Below, piece by piece: positions 1 to 11,856 of a stretch of 64,000 nt of DNA; position 1 is the first letter of the stretch; each line of letters opens with the position of its first letter. Source of the DNA: Brasenia schreberi (lineage: Eukaryota > Streptophyta > Magnoliopsida > Nymphaeales > Cabombaceae); the NCBI GenBank assembly GCA_036023115.1, contig JAYKKT010000086.1, positions 11,857,501 through 11,921,500 of the forward strand, written 5' to 3'. A model generated the notes under the pieces. It was not told the origin of the DNA. It searched no databases and saw only the letters and a list, made by a program, of their open reading frames with translations. The position numbers and the translations under genes were made by a program.

Positions 1-424
1 TCATGCATCGAAGTCTTTGGAGATTCTTTACTTGTCATAAACTAAGTGTTCAAAATTTGGCAAGTCAAAAATAAAAAACTTCTTCCATATCACGAATTGG
101 CCACCAAGCTGGTCGAGTCTTTCAAATCATGTACACTCACACACATAGGAAGAGAGGATAATGGCATAGCCGATGCCCTCTCATCCTTGGGCTCAGCCCT
201 AAGGGTCGATCCCACTTTGGGAACCCGACCCTTAGAAATATGGCACTCACCCACTCCATCCACACACAATTTGGAGATTTGCCAAAACAACACAACTTCC
301 ACTGAAAATTCCTGGTTTCAAGACATCAAAACGGAGGATTTTCAGAATTCGCTTCATCCAAAGACAAAGCTTTTATTCGAAAGATTTCCACTCGATATCT
401 CATTTTGTGAGGGGTTCTTTATAA
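1..424 (+). pseudogene. RE1 archaeal-type RNase H and RNase H-integrase linker (fragment)
   Basis: This is the end of the second (archaeal-type) RNase H of a Tat Ty3/gypsy polyprotein; the element begins before the window. Visible pieces are the catalytic-Asp stretch EVFGDSLLVIN (about 9-42), then LLPYHELATKL, and GREDNGIADALSSLGSAL with the last catalytic Asp. They match the same segments of RE5 (45380-45600, minus) and RE4 (57790-58010). A TAA at 43-45 replaces a Gln codon, and the linker after about 330 has slipped frame relative to RE5. RNase H would degrade the RNA strand of the cDNA hybrid; this copy cannot. Confidence 0.85.
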
Positions 425-1546
425 AAAGAGTTTTACTGACATCTTACTGAGGTGTGTCAACTTAGAGGAGGCTAGGATAGTAATGCATGAATTCCACGAT
501 GGAGAATGTGGAGGGCATGTAAATGCCAATATGATGACAATGAAAATACTTAGAGCTGGTTACTTTTGGTCCACTCTAAAGCAGGATTGTCATAACCATG
601 TTAGGAAGTGTCACCCATGTCAAGTGCATAGACACGCCATTCATACTCCGTCATCTACATTGCATTCCGTGGTCAGCCCATGGCCATTCACTATGTGGGC
701 GTTTGACATCATAGGACCAATTTTTCCAAATGAATCAAATGGCATAGGTTTATACTAGCAGCCACAGAATACTTTTTCAAATGGGTTGAAGCTACCTCCC
801 TAACTAATGTCCAGGGGCAACATGTAGTGGCGTTCATTAGAAAAAATATTTTGGCTCGATTTGGGATTCCAAAAGACCTAGTGTCAGATAATGGCACCCC
901 CTTCAAAAACGAGAGGATGGTAAAGTTATGTAATATGTACGGCATAACTCACCACTTCTCATTGCCCTACTACCCTCAAGGCAACGGCCAAGCCGAAGCC
1001 ACTAACAAGACTCTCATAAGCATTATTGAGAAGACCTTAGAGAAGGATAGGACATGGCATGAGAAGTTGGATGAAGCCTTATGGGCTTATAGGACTTCCA
1101 TTCGAACTCCCACAAATGCTACGCCATTTGAGTTGGTCTATGTCACAAACGCCATTCTCCCCATTCATACCAAACTGCATTCATTTTATACATCACTTGC
1201 ACTCGACCTTCCCCTAAAGATGCTACAGCATGCTAGAATGGCTGATCTTGATTTATTAGATGAGAAAAGGCTCCTTGCCATGGATCATGCAGATGCATAA
1301 TGGTAAATGGTAGCCCAACATTATGAGAAGCATATGAGACATCGCCACTTCAAAGTGGGAGACCTTGTGCTAAAAATCATCCAACATCATGGCCCACATC
1401 CACTTGGAAAGTGGCAGCCCAAGTGGGATGGTCCTTATGTTGTACGTGGAACCACCACAAACAACGCCTACTGGTTAGTCGATGTTGAGGGTAGGAACTT
1501 AGCAAACCCTATGAATGCCCAATATTTGAAAAAATACCATGTGTAG
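425..1546 (+). pseudogene. RE1 integrase (broken)
   Basis: Retrotransposon integrase, which would insert the cDNA into the host genome. In order: the HHCC zinc-binding region (MHEFHDGECGGHVN to RKCHPCQVH, about 483-640); the catalytic core with Asp in FDIIGPIF (about 701-724), Asp in LVSDNGTPF (about 880-905) and Glu in GNGQAEATNKT (about 980-1010); and a C-terminal GPY/F-type module (KWDGPYVV, about 1420-1440). Compared with RE4, one G is lost near 745, shifting frame. Two stops lie at about 1297-1305, where RE4 reads AYRQRIARHY. The domain ends at LKKYHV, as in RE4 and RE5. Not functional. Confidence 0.92.
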
Positions 1547-2018
1547 GGTCTATGCTAAGTCCTATTTCAAAAATATTTTGAGGAAATCTCCTTTGAAACT
1601 TCATGAGTGAGGATCAAGGTAGATTGTGCAACCTCGAATGAGAGAATCGATGCTTGTGAAAAAGCATAGTTTTCAAAACAAATGGGTTACATTTCAAAAT
1701 CCTTCTTCTTACAAAAGAGGGCCTGGTTCAAAATAGCAAGATACTTGCAAGTAGTACGTGCTATTTCTAAATAGGTTGATCTAGGATGAATCGAGTAGAT
1801 CCTTGGGATAAGCTCTTCCCTTCTCTTCCCCAAAAGGAAAACTTAGCCAAAAAGCAAAAAGGGAAATCCCTACAAAAATCTCTTTCCCAAAAGAAAGTTG
1901 AATCCAAGAAAAGAAAAATCGTGTCTTCTATGGAAAAGAGGGAACAAAGAAAAAATACTCTCAAAGGGAGACCCTCTATGAAAAACAGAAAAATAGCCAA
2001 AAGCTTAAAAAGAGCAGT
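1547..2018 (+). other. RE1 3' noncoding region, first part
   Basis: This lies between the integrase stop and the RE2 insertion. It aligns by eye with RE4 59346-59833 (shared phrases include tacttgcaagtagtacgtgc and caaagggagaccctctatg). It is rich in A and AAAG runs. The 86-residue Lys-rich reading frame at 1786-2046 has no family resemblance and runs into the RE2 LTR, so I do not call it a gene. Confidence 0.8.
2014..2018. repeat. Target-site duplication of RE2, left copy (GCAGT)
   Basis: GCAGT lies directly before the RE2 terminus; the partner at 17701-17705 reads GTAGT. The uninterrupted site is seen in RE4 near 59823 (agagcagttttccgcc). Confidence 0.85.
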
Positions 2019-3879
2019 TGTAGAAAGCAAAAATTCTCACTTCTAGTTCTTAGGCCTGAAGTGAACCTTTTCGCAATCTACTTCGCTTTATGGGCGTGCC
2101 AGCTAGTTTACTTTAACTAGCAAAGTATGTTTTGAAATAGTCTGACTTTTTAAAGGCTATTGTAGGTAAGCGGGATTTTTATGTCGCAGACCTTCTTGCA
2201 CCGATGTGCAAGGGTCAGTCTATATGCTTAGAGACTTCGCTTTGAAACAAGTTTAACTCAAAATATATTTTAAAATGAAGAAGTGTTTTAAACCTTTTGA
2301 AAACCACGCACTTGGGCGGTTTTTGATTTTACAAGGTTTGGACGACCCTAAGTCTTTCAATTTAATCTACTTAGGCACGATGTGCGTGCATCGAAATAGC
2401 CTAAGTCTTGGCATGTTTGCACGATTGATTCGGGATTTGCTTTGATGCAGGTATGCACTCTAGCTCGAGTATGGCGAGTATGCAATGCAACTCACACAAC
2501 TCCAAGGGAAAACCCGAAATTGAAAGACAATGCTTAAGGGAAATGACTTAATGTAAATTGCAAAAGGGAAATTGCAAAAGGAAAATATGGCTATATCTTA
2601 AGAGCGGAAAGGCTCAATTGTGCAAGTGTGTGTCATGTATATATGGAAAGACTACGCACACAGCTGAACCTTAAAACCCAAATCTTAAAGACATAGCCAA
2701 AGGGAAATACTTATAATATATATGGGCTCGAAGGTCGCCAACGTGTGCGTGGGTGTTGTGTGTATATGGAAAGACAACTCACACGACTTGTAATGTAAAC
2801 CCAAATATAATTGCAATATGGCCTTTACAAAGGTCTTGGGAGTAAGAGCGAAAGCTCAATGTGTGTGAGTGTGGAATTTAAAGACCACGCACACAACTTG
2901 AATTAAAACCCAAATGAAATTGCAATATGGCCCTTACTAGGGTCTTGGAAATAAGAGCGAAAGCTCAATGTGTGTGAGTGTGGAAATTGAAAGACCACGC
3001 ACACAACTTGAACTAAAACACCCAAGCAGCTTAATACATTGTAAACACCCCGAAATCCCACGAATTCCTCAAAACAACCTGGTTTTATAAAAGCAGCCCC
3101 AAAGGGCCATTTTGAGTCTGGAAACCCAGGAGCCTTCCAGACAACCCTGTACATAAGTTTTAAACTTTATATTTCAAAAATATGTGATATGGTTTTTGAA
3201 AACCTTTTAAAACATGTTTTGAAACCCCGAAGCAGCTTGGCCTAATCCAGACAGGACCTAGAAAGCTAAGGAGAGCCCGGAACCGGAGCACATGTCGAGC
3301 CCGGCACAGCAACTCTCGTATCAAATCCACACCCCCAGGATCTCGAACGTCCAAGACACTGTTATCATCAAAACATCATTTGAAGTCATCTCCGGAAGGT
3401 GAAACAGAGGCGGACGATCATGTTGGCGAAGACCCAACGCAGACGGAGTACTAATGCTGTCAGGCCCCGCACAAACCGTTTGTTTCGAACACAGCTCGAA
3501 GGAGTCAGAATTCAGTTTGGATTGGATCTGGACCATATATATCTGGATCCCAATCCAAACCCATGTATGGACTTAGATTTGGATTTGGATTCAAAAATCC
3601 AATCCAATATCCATATCCATGGCCCACATCACCTTCTCATAAATGGAGGTGGGGCCCACTTGAATTTCACATGGGATTATGGGCATGAGAGAGAGTGGGG
3701 GAGGATAAGATCAAGTGTGTGTTGTAATTAAGCTTGACTTGTGTGTCAAGTTTGGGGTTAATCATGTGGGTTAGCCTGATTAAGTGGGTTTAAGCTTGTA
3801 ATTAGCCAAAACCTAACCTAGGGCTGCACCAACATGATGTGGTTAAGGTCCATGGGTCATGCAAAGGGATCTCCTTCAC

Positions 3880-4145
3880 CTAAGCCTAACTAAAAACACC
3901 TAATCCTAGCCTTCTACCCTAATCCGGTCCTAATCTGAGCCTAATCACCTAACCCACTTCCCTAATCCCGGCCTAATCCCAACCTAATCACCTAACCCAC
4001 TTCCCTAATCCTTCCCTAAACCTAGGTTAATTTCCCTAAACCTAGCCTAATCCTAGCCTAATCACCTAACCTACCTCTCTAAACCTCACCCTAAAACCAA
4101 CCCACCTAGCTAAACCCTAAACCTCTAAACCACCCCTAGCACACA
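3880..4145 (+). repeat. Degenerate telomere-like CCTAA tract in sL-a
   Basis: Dense near-copies of CCCTAAA, such as cctaatcctagcc and gctaaaccctaaacctc. The same tract is at the same LTR position in the other copies (28260-28510, 32090-32210, 54950-55200, 61350-61500; reverse strand 41770-42020 and 53060-53310). It is therefore an LTR component and not a remnant telomere. Confidence 0.8.
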
Positions 4146-4272
4146 ACTTACCCAAACCCCTTGTATTTAAAATATCTGGCCCTACCCTTTCCAGCCCACC
4201 TTACCACCATACCACCACCCCTAGACCACCTAACCACTACCCTAATACCAGCCCCATCCGCCTCTTGAAGCC

Positions 4273-4303
4273 CTATAAACCCCCCCCCTAAGGGGCGGGT
4301 TTT
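4273..4303 (+). promoter_or_regulatory. TATA box and adjoining hairpin, sL-a
   Basis: ctataaac is followed at once by a C-run, TAA, then ggggcgggtttt. The two arms can pair as AAACCC...GGGTTT, with one C/C mismatch where sL-b has a G-C pair. This is the likely core promoter of the LTR; the transcription start was not determined. Confidence 0.6.
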
Positions 4304-5117
4304 TCAAAGCTCCAATCATCCTATCTCGGGTCCCCCATTCCCAGCCGATCACCTCTTCTCCACTTCCACCTGCCCCATAGCCGGCCACCACGTGCGCCAC
4401 TACCTCCCAACCGAGCACTACCACCACCACCACTCCATCCAAGGTCCACATCGCCACCATTTCGCCCGGCCGAACCCCATCCTGCGCATCCAAACCACCC
4501 GGCTGCTCCCCTTCCATCCGCCACCGCCTCTTCACTCGGTTAGTACCCCACACTCCACCTTGCTTCTTCTCCACTCCCTCTCCACTCTCAGCCACCCACC
4601 ATGCCCCCACCTTACCGTAATACCAGCCACTTGCCGCCACCACTCCCACTCGGCCAAGCCTTAGCCACCCTAACTACCCGCCATTGCCTAGACACCCTAA
4701 CCACACCCGGCCACTCCACTCCACTCCCTAAAACCTGCCCATATCCCCCCACTACACTCACTACCACCTTACCCCATCTCCTAGCTAGTTCCCTTCCCTT
4801 CCACCACTCCTAGCCACCCTAGCAGCCTGCCACCACTAAGCTCCCATAGTCGGACACTCCAACCGACTGTCACCTCCATTCGGCCAGCCACATCCTTCCC
4901 TTAGGTGCTCCATTAGACACTCCCTTAGGCTCCCCTTAGTGCCATAATCCCTAACCTCACAACCCTTCCTTAGTGACCCTACATACTCACCTTAGCCCCA
5001 CACGCCAAGGCAACCCTTTCCAAGTAGCCGGCCACCTTCAAGGCTCCCCTTTCGTGCGCCCAAGGCACCTGGCCAGCAGCCCCTTGCCGTTCAACTTCGC
5101 GGAGCTCCCTCTTGCAA

Positions 5118-5172
5118 CCCAAGGCGAAGGCCAAGCCCACGCTCAAACAAGGCTTCTTCGGACCAGCTATTA
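5118..5172 (+). other. Putative 55-nt LTR micro-exon in sL-a (acceptor damaged)
   Basis: Aligned with the other LTRs, this segment sits between ctccctcttgcaa (CAG elsewhere) and GTAAGTG. Only the length and the donor are intact here. Confidence 0.4.
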
Positions 5173-5416
5173 GTAAGTGTCTAACTCGGTCCTTAGTTGT
5201 ATACTTGCTTAAAATTCAATTCGATACGGGGTTGTAATAACGGAGCATAGTCTCCCCCCGCTTGTAATAACGTGGCTTGGCACACCCACACACGTGCACT
5301 CTCTTAGTTGTGCATGATTTGGAACACACACGGACCTAATCAGCCCCTAATACATAAATATATATATATATATATACTTTAATTTTCGTAGGGTTCTTGC
5401 TTAAGTTGGGTGTGTT

Positions 5417-6030
5417 GTCTTTCAATTCAAGCACTCACACACATTGAGCCTTCGCTCTTATTTGAAAGACCCAAGTAAGGGCTGAGCTATACTATTTGGG
5501 TTTTCATTTCATGTCGTGTGTGTAAGTCTTTCAATTCAAGCACTCACACACATTGAGCCTTCGCTCTTATTTGAAAGACCCAAGTAAGGGCCGAGCTATA
5601 CTATTTGGGTTTTCATTTCATGTTGTGTGTGTAAGTCTTTCAATTCAAGCACTCACACACATTGAGCCTTCGCTCTTATTTGAAAAACCCAAGTAAGGGC
5701 CGAGCTATACTATTTGGGTTTTCATTTCATGTCGTGTGTGTAAGTCTTTCAATTCAAGCACTCACACACATTGAGCCTTCGCTCTTATTTGAAAGACCCA
5801 AGTAAGGGCCGTGTTATAGTATTTGGGTTTAATTTCATGTTGTGTGCGTAGTACTTCAATTCAAGCACTCACACACATTGAGCTTTCGCTCTTATTCCCA
5901 AGACCTTAATCAAGGCCATACTGCAAGTTATATTTGGGTTTTATTTCATGTCGCGTGTGTAAGTCTTTCAATTGAAGCACGCACCCACATTGAGCCTTCG
6001 CTCTTATTTCCAAGACCCAAGTAAGCGCAC
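5417..6030 (+). repeat. Tandem ~109-bp subrepeats of sL-a (six units)
   Basis: Units begin gtctttcaattcaagcac (or gtacttcaattcaag) at 5417, 5526, 5635, 5744, 5851 and 5963, so spacings are 109, 109, 109, 107 and 112. Each contains cacattgagccttcgctctt and acccaagtaagggcc. This is the largest array of the family in the window and contributes to the extra length of this LTR. Confidence 0.92.
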
Positions 6031-8728
6031 GTATATACCCTATATACATATCTCCCTTCGGCATTTACATTACAAGTCATTTCCCTTCGGCATTGTCTTT
6101 ACATTCGGGTTTTCCCTTTGGAGTAGCGTGAGTTTGCATTGCATCTACGCCATACCACGAGGTAGGATGCATATTACATCGAAGCAAGCCCCGTACTCCC
6201 GCTCAAATTCGCCCATGTAGTAGAGTGTTCATAACACACAAACTAGGTGGCCCATCAAGGGATAAAAAGAAAGACTTAGGCACGTGCAAATCCACGTGAT
6301 CTAAAAATCTGCAATCGTATCTAAAAGACCCGAATTAAACACCTCGAACCGCTTCGTAGGCTTTCTATACCCTAAAACTCGATTTTTCAAAGCGTACAGA
6401 CTTACCCTTGCACATCGGTGTAAGAAGGTCTGCGACGACAAGAGCTCACTTGCTCACAGTCGCCACGATTAGAAGTCAGCTTAAAATATATCTTCGCTAG
6501 CTTAGGTAAGCTAGGTGGCACGCCCTGTTTATATAAATAGGCCTTAGACACACGAGAGGATCCGCTCAAGGCCCTGAAAAGGCAAGAGGCGGGGATTTTC
6601 GCACGTCTACATACATATAGGTATAACTATATCTTAAGGGCTAGTTAGGCCCGTGTGTGTCAAAATTCTGTGCAGCTAAGAGCGGAATGGCTCAAGTGCA
6701 CGTATGTGTTGGTGTGCCAAACCACATTATTACAAGCGGGGGAGACAACGCTCCATTATTACAACCACGTATCAAATTCAATTAAACATAAGCAAGTTTA
6801 TATAATAGACCAAGTTAAGGCACTTACATGTAACAGGTCCATCTTCAACTTGCTGGAATTTGGCCTCGTGAGTCGCCTTGGGCAGCCAAGAGGAACTCCT
6901 TAGGTGGTATGTTGGCGACAGGTAGGGATGCTAGCCGTGTGAGATGTTGATGTTGGACGGGTGATGGAATGACTAGGTGCGGCAGGTTAGGGGTGCTGGC
7001 TGGGCTGGGAAGTGGGAGCTAAGGGAAGGTAGGTTAGGTGCTGGGAGTTGGCCGAATGGGTGAAGAAGAGGCGGCAGGTGGTGGCAGGTTATGTTCGGCT
7101 GGGGGAGATGGGAGGTGGATGATGGTGGAGGTGCGGCCGGGTGATGGAAGGGCAGGTGGATGGGTGGAGATGTTGGGGCAGTCGGGTGATGGAGTGGCAG
7201 GTGTTGTGGGGTGGTGAGAGAAGGTGGAGGTGTTGGTGGAGTTGGCCTAGGGGATGAGGTGGAGGAGAAGGAGGGGAGAGTGAGAGGTGGGACTTACCTA
7301 GGGGAAGCCATGGAGGGGAGCTGGCCAAATGGGTGAAGAAGAGGCAACCGGTGATGCTGGCCGAATCCTCCCTCAAGGGGCTGGCGAAGGTGGAATGGAT
7401 GAGAGAGGGAGCTTGATAGGTCCGCTTGGGGTATATGGGTGTTGGGATTTTTAGGTGGGGGCCACATGTGAGTGGCTGAACCAATGGGTGAGATGGTAGG
7501 TCGGTTTGGGGGATGAATGGCTAGGAGTTAAAGTAGGTTAGATATTTTAGGTGGGCTGGGATTTAAGGTGGGCTGCAACTAGTTTAGGTTTTAGGGAATG
7601 TTGTGGGCTAGGTTAGTGGTTTTGGGGTGGTTTGGTTAAGTGGGCTGGGTTTGGTTTGGTTTGGTTAGGGACTTAGTTAGGTTAACTTTGGTTGGTTTAG
7701 GGATAGTTGGTTAGGGTCTAGTTGGTTAGGGTCTAATTGGTCTAGCTAGGTGAGGTGAGCTAGGTGTGGTCGGCTAGGATTGGGTCAGGTTTAGGGGGGA
7801 GTGGCTAGGTGAGGTGGGCTAGCTCAGGGTTAGGTTTTAGGAACCTCCCCTTGGCGCCGGTCCATGGACCCAGTTGCAGCCATATCCAAGTTGGTGCAGC
7901 CCCAGGTTAGGTGTAGGTGCATACAAGCTCAAACCCACACTCTAGGCTAGACCCACAAGGTTAACCCACCCTTGACCAAAAGTCAAGCCTACCAACTTTC
8001 TCACTCATACTTTATCACCCATTTTCTCTCTCTACCCAAGCTTTTCACGTGAAATATTTGTGGGGCCCACCTCCATTTATGGGAAGGTGATGTGGGCCTT
8101 GGATGTGGATATTGGATTTGGATCTTTGGATCCAAATCCAAATCCAAATCCAAATGCATGTTGGGTTTGGATATGGATATATATGGTCCAGATCTGACCA
8201 AAATCTAATTTTCTGACTCTTTCATGGCATTTCAAAACGGACGGTTTGTGAGGGGCCTGACTGCATCAGTACTCCGTCTTGCATTGGGTCTTTGCCAACA
8301 TTATCATCCTCTCTTCTTCTCACCTTCCGGAGATCATTTTGAACAAATTCTTGATATCAGGGGCTTGGATGTCCTAGAATCTAGGGATGCTTTAGACATG
8401 AGAGTTGATATGTCGGGCTTGAAGTATGCTTCGGATCCAGGCTCTCCTTTTCCTTTTTGATCTACTTTTATCACGCCAGTAGGCTTTCTGGGCTTTTTCA
8501 CTCCTTTCTATTGCTGCTTTTGATTAGGTTGTACCTATTGGACTCAGCTCTTTACAGAATTGGGACTTGGCCCCAAATATACTATATTTCATATCAAAAT
8601 GGGGTTTTATACAAAATCTGGAGTTTTTACAACTCCTGTGCTTTCGAAAACTCAAAATCTGGTCTTGAAAAGGGGATTTCAAAACCAGGTATGTTTTCGA
8701 AGATTTATGGAAATTCGGGGTGTTTACA

Positions 8729-8769
8729 GATGCCCCTCTTTGGCATTATCCAAATGTATTTGGATAATG
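8729..8769 (-). other. RE2 polypurine tract and adjoining palindrome
   Basis: On the minus strand ccaaagaggggcatc (8743-8729) directly precedes the 3' LTR and is the plus-strand DNA primer site. Beside it, cattatccaaat / gt / atttggataatg at 8744-8769 is a perfect inverted repeat with 12-bp arms. Confidence 0.85.
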
Positions 8770-10449
8770 GCAAAGAAGAAACACCCCACATTGGTTTTTC
8801 TCCTAAATTTTCCTGAGAATACACCTTTTATTTCACAAAAACCCTGTTTTCTTTTACCACAGGTGGGGATTTTTAGCAAATGGGGCTTTTCCTAGCTATT
8901 TCCCTATACGTATGATCATGCACGAACGACTCTTTGAATGCATGCATGAGGAAATTTTATTTTTGGGTTTTTGAGCTCGAATAGAGCCTTTTGAGGCTGG
9001 CTGCTCCGAGCAGGTTTTTACCCATGTCTTCTTGACATTTTTCTGGGTTTTTGAGCTTTTAGAGAGAGAGCCTTTTGAGGCTCTCTGCTCTAAGCAGGTT
9101 GTACCCTTGTCTTTTTAACATTCATGGGTTTTTTCAAAAATTTCTTTTTGAAAAGGAACTCCTTTTAACTTATATCGAAAAGGTCTTCCATTTTTCATAC
9201 TTCCCTTTATTCGGGTTTCAATACCTGCTACTTAGTAGAGGTTTTTGGGTAGGAAAACTTGGAAAACATTTCAAAGTTCCATCTCCTACAAAACAGAGTC
9301 GAGTTCTCAAACAAAATGAAATCCAAATAAGCCAAATTTTATTCGTACTTTAGGATTTTCACAAATTTGAATCTTTTTCCTCAGGGATAAGCCGTAGGGA
9401 TATGGGAAAGAGATATCACAGTCCCTTCTGAAGCGTCCCGTGGTTTTAGGCAAAGAATCGGAAAATCGCTCTTCGGAGCTTTGGCTTTTTGTTTCTTTTT
9501 TCACAGAGGGTCTCCCTTTGGGAGTATTTTTTTATTAATCCCTCTTTTCTTTAAAGGAGAGCAGCTCTTTGGAGGAGTTTTCGTATTCCCTGTTTATGAA
9601 GGGAAGACTTCTTTTGGAGGAGTGTTTTTATATCTCCTTTTTCTTTTTGAAATGAGAAGACCTCTTTCGGAGGAGTTTTTGTATTCCTTGTTTATGAAGG
9701 GAAGACCACTTTCGGAGGAGTTTTTGTATTCTCGATTTTTTCTTTCTTTTGAACACAACCAATTTTCCTTTTCAGAGAGAAAGTAGGATGGGGGAAGGCT
9801 TATCCCTTTGGTTACTCGATTCAAACGAGATCGTCCTATTTCTTAATAGCATCTGCAATTCGAAAATATTTTAATATTTTGAACAAGGCTTAATCTTGTA
9901 AGCCAGGGTTCTTTGAAATATCGCCAATTCATTTTTGGAAGACTCTACTTTTCGAAAAGTATAAATTCCTCCATTCAGGGTTGTACAATCTACTTCGATC
10001 CTTCTTTCAAGAAGTTTCAAAGGAGTTCGATTTTTCAAAATCTTTTTGAAAAAGGATTTAACATAAACCCTTTTGAATATTTGGGCATTTTTGGGGTTTT
10101 GGTAATTTTGACCCACAATATCAACAAGTTTTTCTATTTTTGTTGCCCTTTTGAAGACATGGGGACATTCCTACTCAGGTTTGCCAACCTTTTGGGCTTT
10201 CTTTGGGGTGATATGATGTATGCTATGCACTCCATGTGATTCAAAATGGAAATACACGTTTTTATGCAACGATGAACATATGAAATGTATCTCACAAATC
10301 ATGAAGGAGATGCATTCGTTTATCCATCGAAAGTGTCTAGGGGCTGTGTTTAAAAATGCCCCTAGCTTGATGGGAATTTCGCATGGCCATATCGTGAAGG
10401 GCCATGGCTTTTCAAAAGGATTTTGGATGGACGATGGTAGGTTCATGTC
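8770..10449 (-). other. RE2 3' noncoding region with decayed integrase spacer
   Basis: This aligns in patches with RE5 42900-44030: ttctcaaacaaaatgaaat near 9306, the region around cgtcccgtggtttt near 9430, agagggtctccctttgggag near 9505, and cttatccc near 9800. It holds a short minisatellite (9571-9730). From 10100 to 10450, where the integrase core should be, I can find no integrase motif. No gene called. Confidence 0.7.
9571..9730. repeat. RE2 minisatellite, units of about 45-58 bp
   Basis: ggaggagtttttgtattc-like phrases recur at about 9571, 9618, 9676 and 9714, mostly followed by tttatgaagggaagacc. RE3 has only two such units (about 20855-20925), and RE5 has none at the matching place. 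Confidence 0.75.
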
Positions 10450-11856
10450 CATACACTTCCTTGGTTTTTCTAACATGATCATGATACTTTTTGCTCAAGG
10501 ATGGGAAACATAACCAGCCCTAAGTGATCGTCATGGCCATCATGTTTGATTTCGACATGGTCTCCAGATTTTCATCGTGAAACTCATGTGCTTTATCCTA
10601 ACACAATCAAGGTTTTCATATAAACCAGAAGTTTGAGAAATCTTTCTTTTCAAAGCTACATGTAGGGTTAAATTTTTTCAAAATTTTGATCCCTTTTGAG
10701 AAAGCAATTCTGGGAAATCCTCCCTTTCTATGTGAAGATGGTTTTATACCAGCCCTTTTGATCAAAATATGTTTTCCATACTTGGTTTTGGTCAAGCATG
10801 GTTTTTTTGGAATTCATTTTGAAGATTCATGCCTTCATGGGGCATTTGATCAAGTATGGGGAATGTGTCTCAAAGAGGCACTTAAGCCACACGATGCAGG
10901 GCTTGTCCCTTAATGGAGTCTTGAGTTTTGAACTCACACTCTGTTGAAAGGGGTTGCCATTTTGCCTACCTGTTGAGATAGGATTTTAAAATGAGTGCTT
11001 TAATGAACATCATTCCCTTTTCAGGCTAGGGGAGATGATGTCTCAAAATTTGGACGCCTACAGCAAGGCCAAGCACGATTCTTCTCTTGGCTTAGTGAAT
11101 CCTTTCACATGCCAATAGAGTTTTCGAAAATGTATGGCATATCTAATATGAACAACATCTTCATTTGATCAAGTCAAGCAGACAATGCATGAATTGTAAT
11201 GCTTGAGAGGTTTTTATCAAAAGAATTTTGGAAAGGCTTTTGTGAAACGCTAACCCTTTTTCGAGATTCTCATTTCCTTTTGAAATTTGCCTTGAAGGTG
11301 TCGGATTTGATTCGTATAGAGACCCGCCTATGAAGGCTCGATACTTAGGGGGTCGACTTTTATTGCCCCTTTGGTTTTTCAAAACCCTGAATTTGAGTTC
11401 TAAGATGATGTCTAGACTCGATGCGTATGAATGATTTCAAAGTGTAATGCATGATGCTTATGCACACACTATGGGCTAAGCTTATTTCTAAAAATCCCCA
11501 ATCTTTGCATAAGTCAAGGATTTTGCGAATTTCGGGAAGCTTGGAGGTGTTTATTCCTCCTTGCTTTGGTGATTCCCGAGCTTTGCAGTTTTGAAAAGCT
11601 CTAGGCAAAAGGGGTGTTCAAGACCAGTTTTTGGATACTTGGGTTCTGGAAGTATATACAATTTTCGAAAAAGCTTTTTACAGTTTTCGAAAATGGACTT
11701 TGTACATGGCCAAATGCTTTTGAAACAAAATTTCTTTTTGGGAATTTTCATTTTTCCAAATGTTTTTAAGATTTTGAGGGTTTTCAATTTTTTTGGTTTT
11801 TGGTAATATCCAATTTTTTTTATTTTTTTCAAAAATAGGGATCTTCCATTGAACCT
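10450..11856 (-). pseudogene. RE2 pol relic: Lys-rich linker, RT tail, RNase H and integrase fragments
   Basis: Read on the minus strand from the right. At 11856-11855 there is an acceptor-like TTTGTAG followed by ATGGAAGATCCCT. Next comes a Lys-rich linker (about 11850-11640) like that preceding RT in RE5. Then follows the gap where 850 bp of RT (RE5 47350-46500) is replaced by about 200 bp. A stretch matching RE5 just after RT (ggctcgatacttagggggtcgac, about 11334) comes next, then RNase H pieces (about 11160-10890), then an integrase zinc-finger relic (about 10600-10450; NMMAM still readable). No frame is open through any domain. RE3 carries the same RT deletion. Confidence 0.75.

Larger units (their letters stand above)
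3040..6611 (+). mobile_element. sL-a: solo LTR of the RE4/RE5 family
   Basis: A 3572-bp LTR with no internal region, from tgtaaacaccccg to cacgtctaca. It is flanked by perfect 5-bp duplications TACAT at 3035-3039 and 6612-6616. The uninterrupted site is seen in RE2's other LTR at about 15300 (ttaatacatataggt). It is the product of recombination between two LTRs of a former full element. Internal landmarks: degenerate telomere-like tract 3880-4145, TATA box 4274-4279, donor-like GGTTAGTACC with GT at 4539, possible 55-nt exon 5118-5172 (acceptor mutated from CAG to CAA), donor GTAAGTG at 5173, tandem subrepeats 5417-6030. Confidence 0.95.
2019..8728 (-). repeat. RE2 3' LTR (left), split by sL-a
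   Basis: Starts tgtagaaagc and ends ggggtgtttaca. Excluding sL-a and one TSD copy it is about 3.1 kb. On its own (minus) strand it has a splice-donor-like CCCCTAG/GTAAGTCC with GT at 7297-7296, and a second donor ACAT/GTAAGTGCC at 6827-6826. The stretch 7540-7850 is a degenerate TTAGGG-like tract. Subrepeats with gagcgaaagctcaatgtgtg occur at about 2590-3034. Translations of this LTR are low-complexity Pro/Ser/His frames and are not genes. Confidence 0.9.

Noticed and set aside
1786..2046. A Lys-rich 86-residue frame after the RE1 integrase
   Set aside because: A-rich noncoding DNA that also matches the unread 3' region of RE4. The frame runs across the RE2 insertion point.
3880..4145. Telomere-like tract considered as an interstitial telomere or fusion point
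   Set aside because: Motifs are degenerate and the tract recurs at the same position in every LTR, so it belongs to the element.
5417..6030. Regular ~109-bp repeats considered as a CRISPR-like array
   Set aside because: The whole unit repeats without unique spacers, the context is a plant LTR, and the array is present in all family LTRs.
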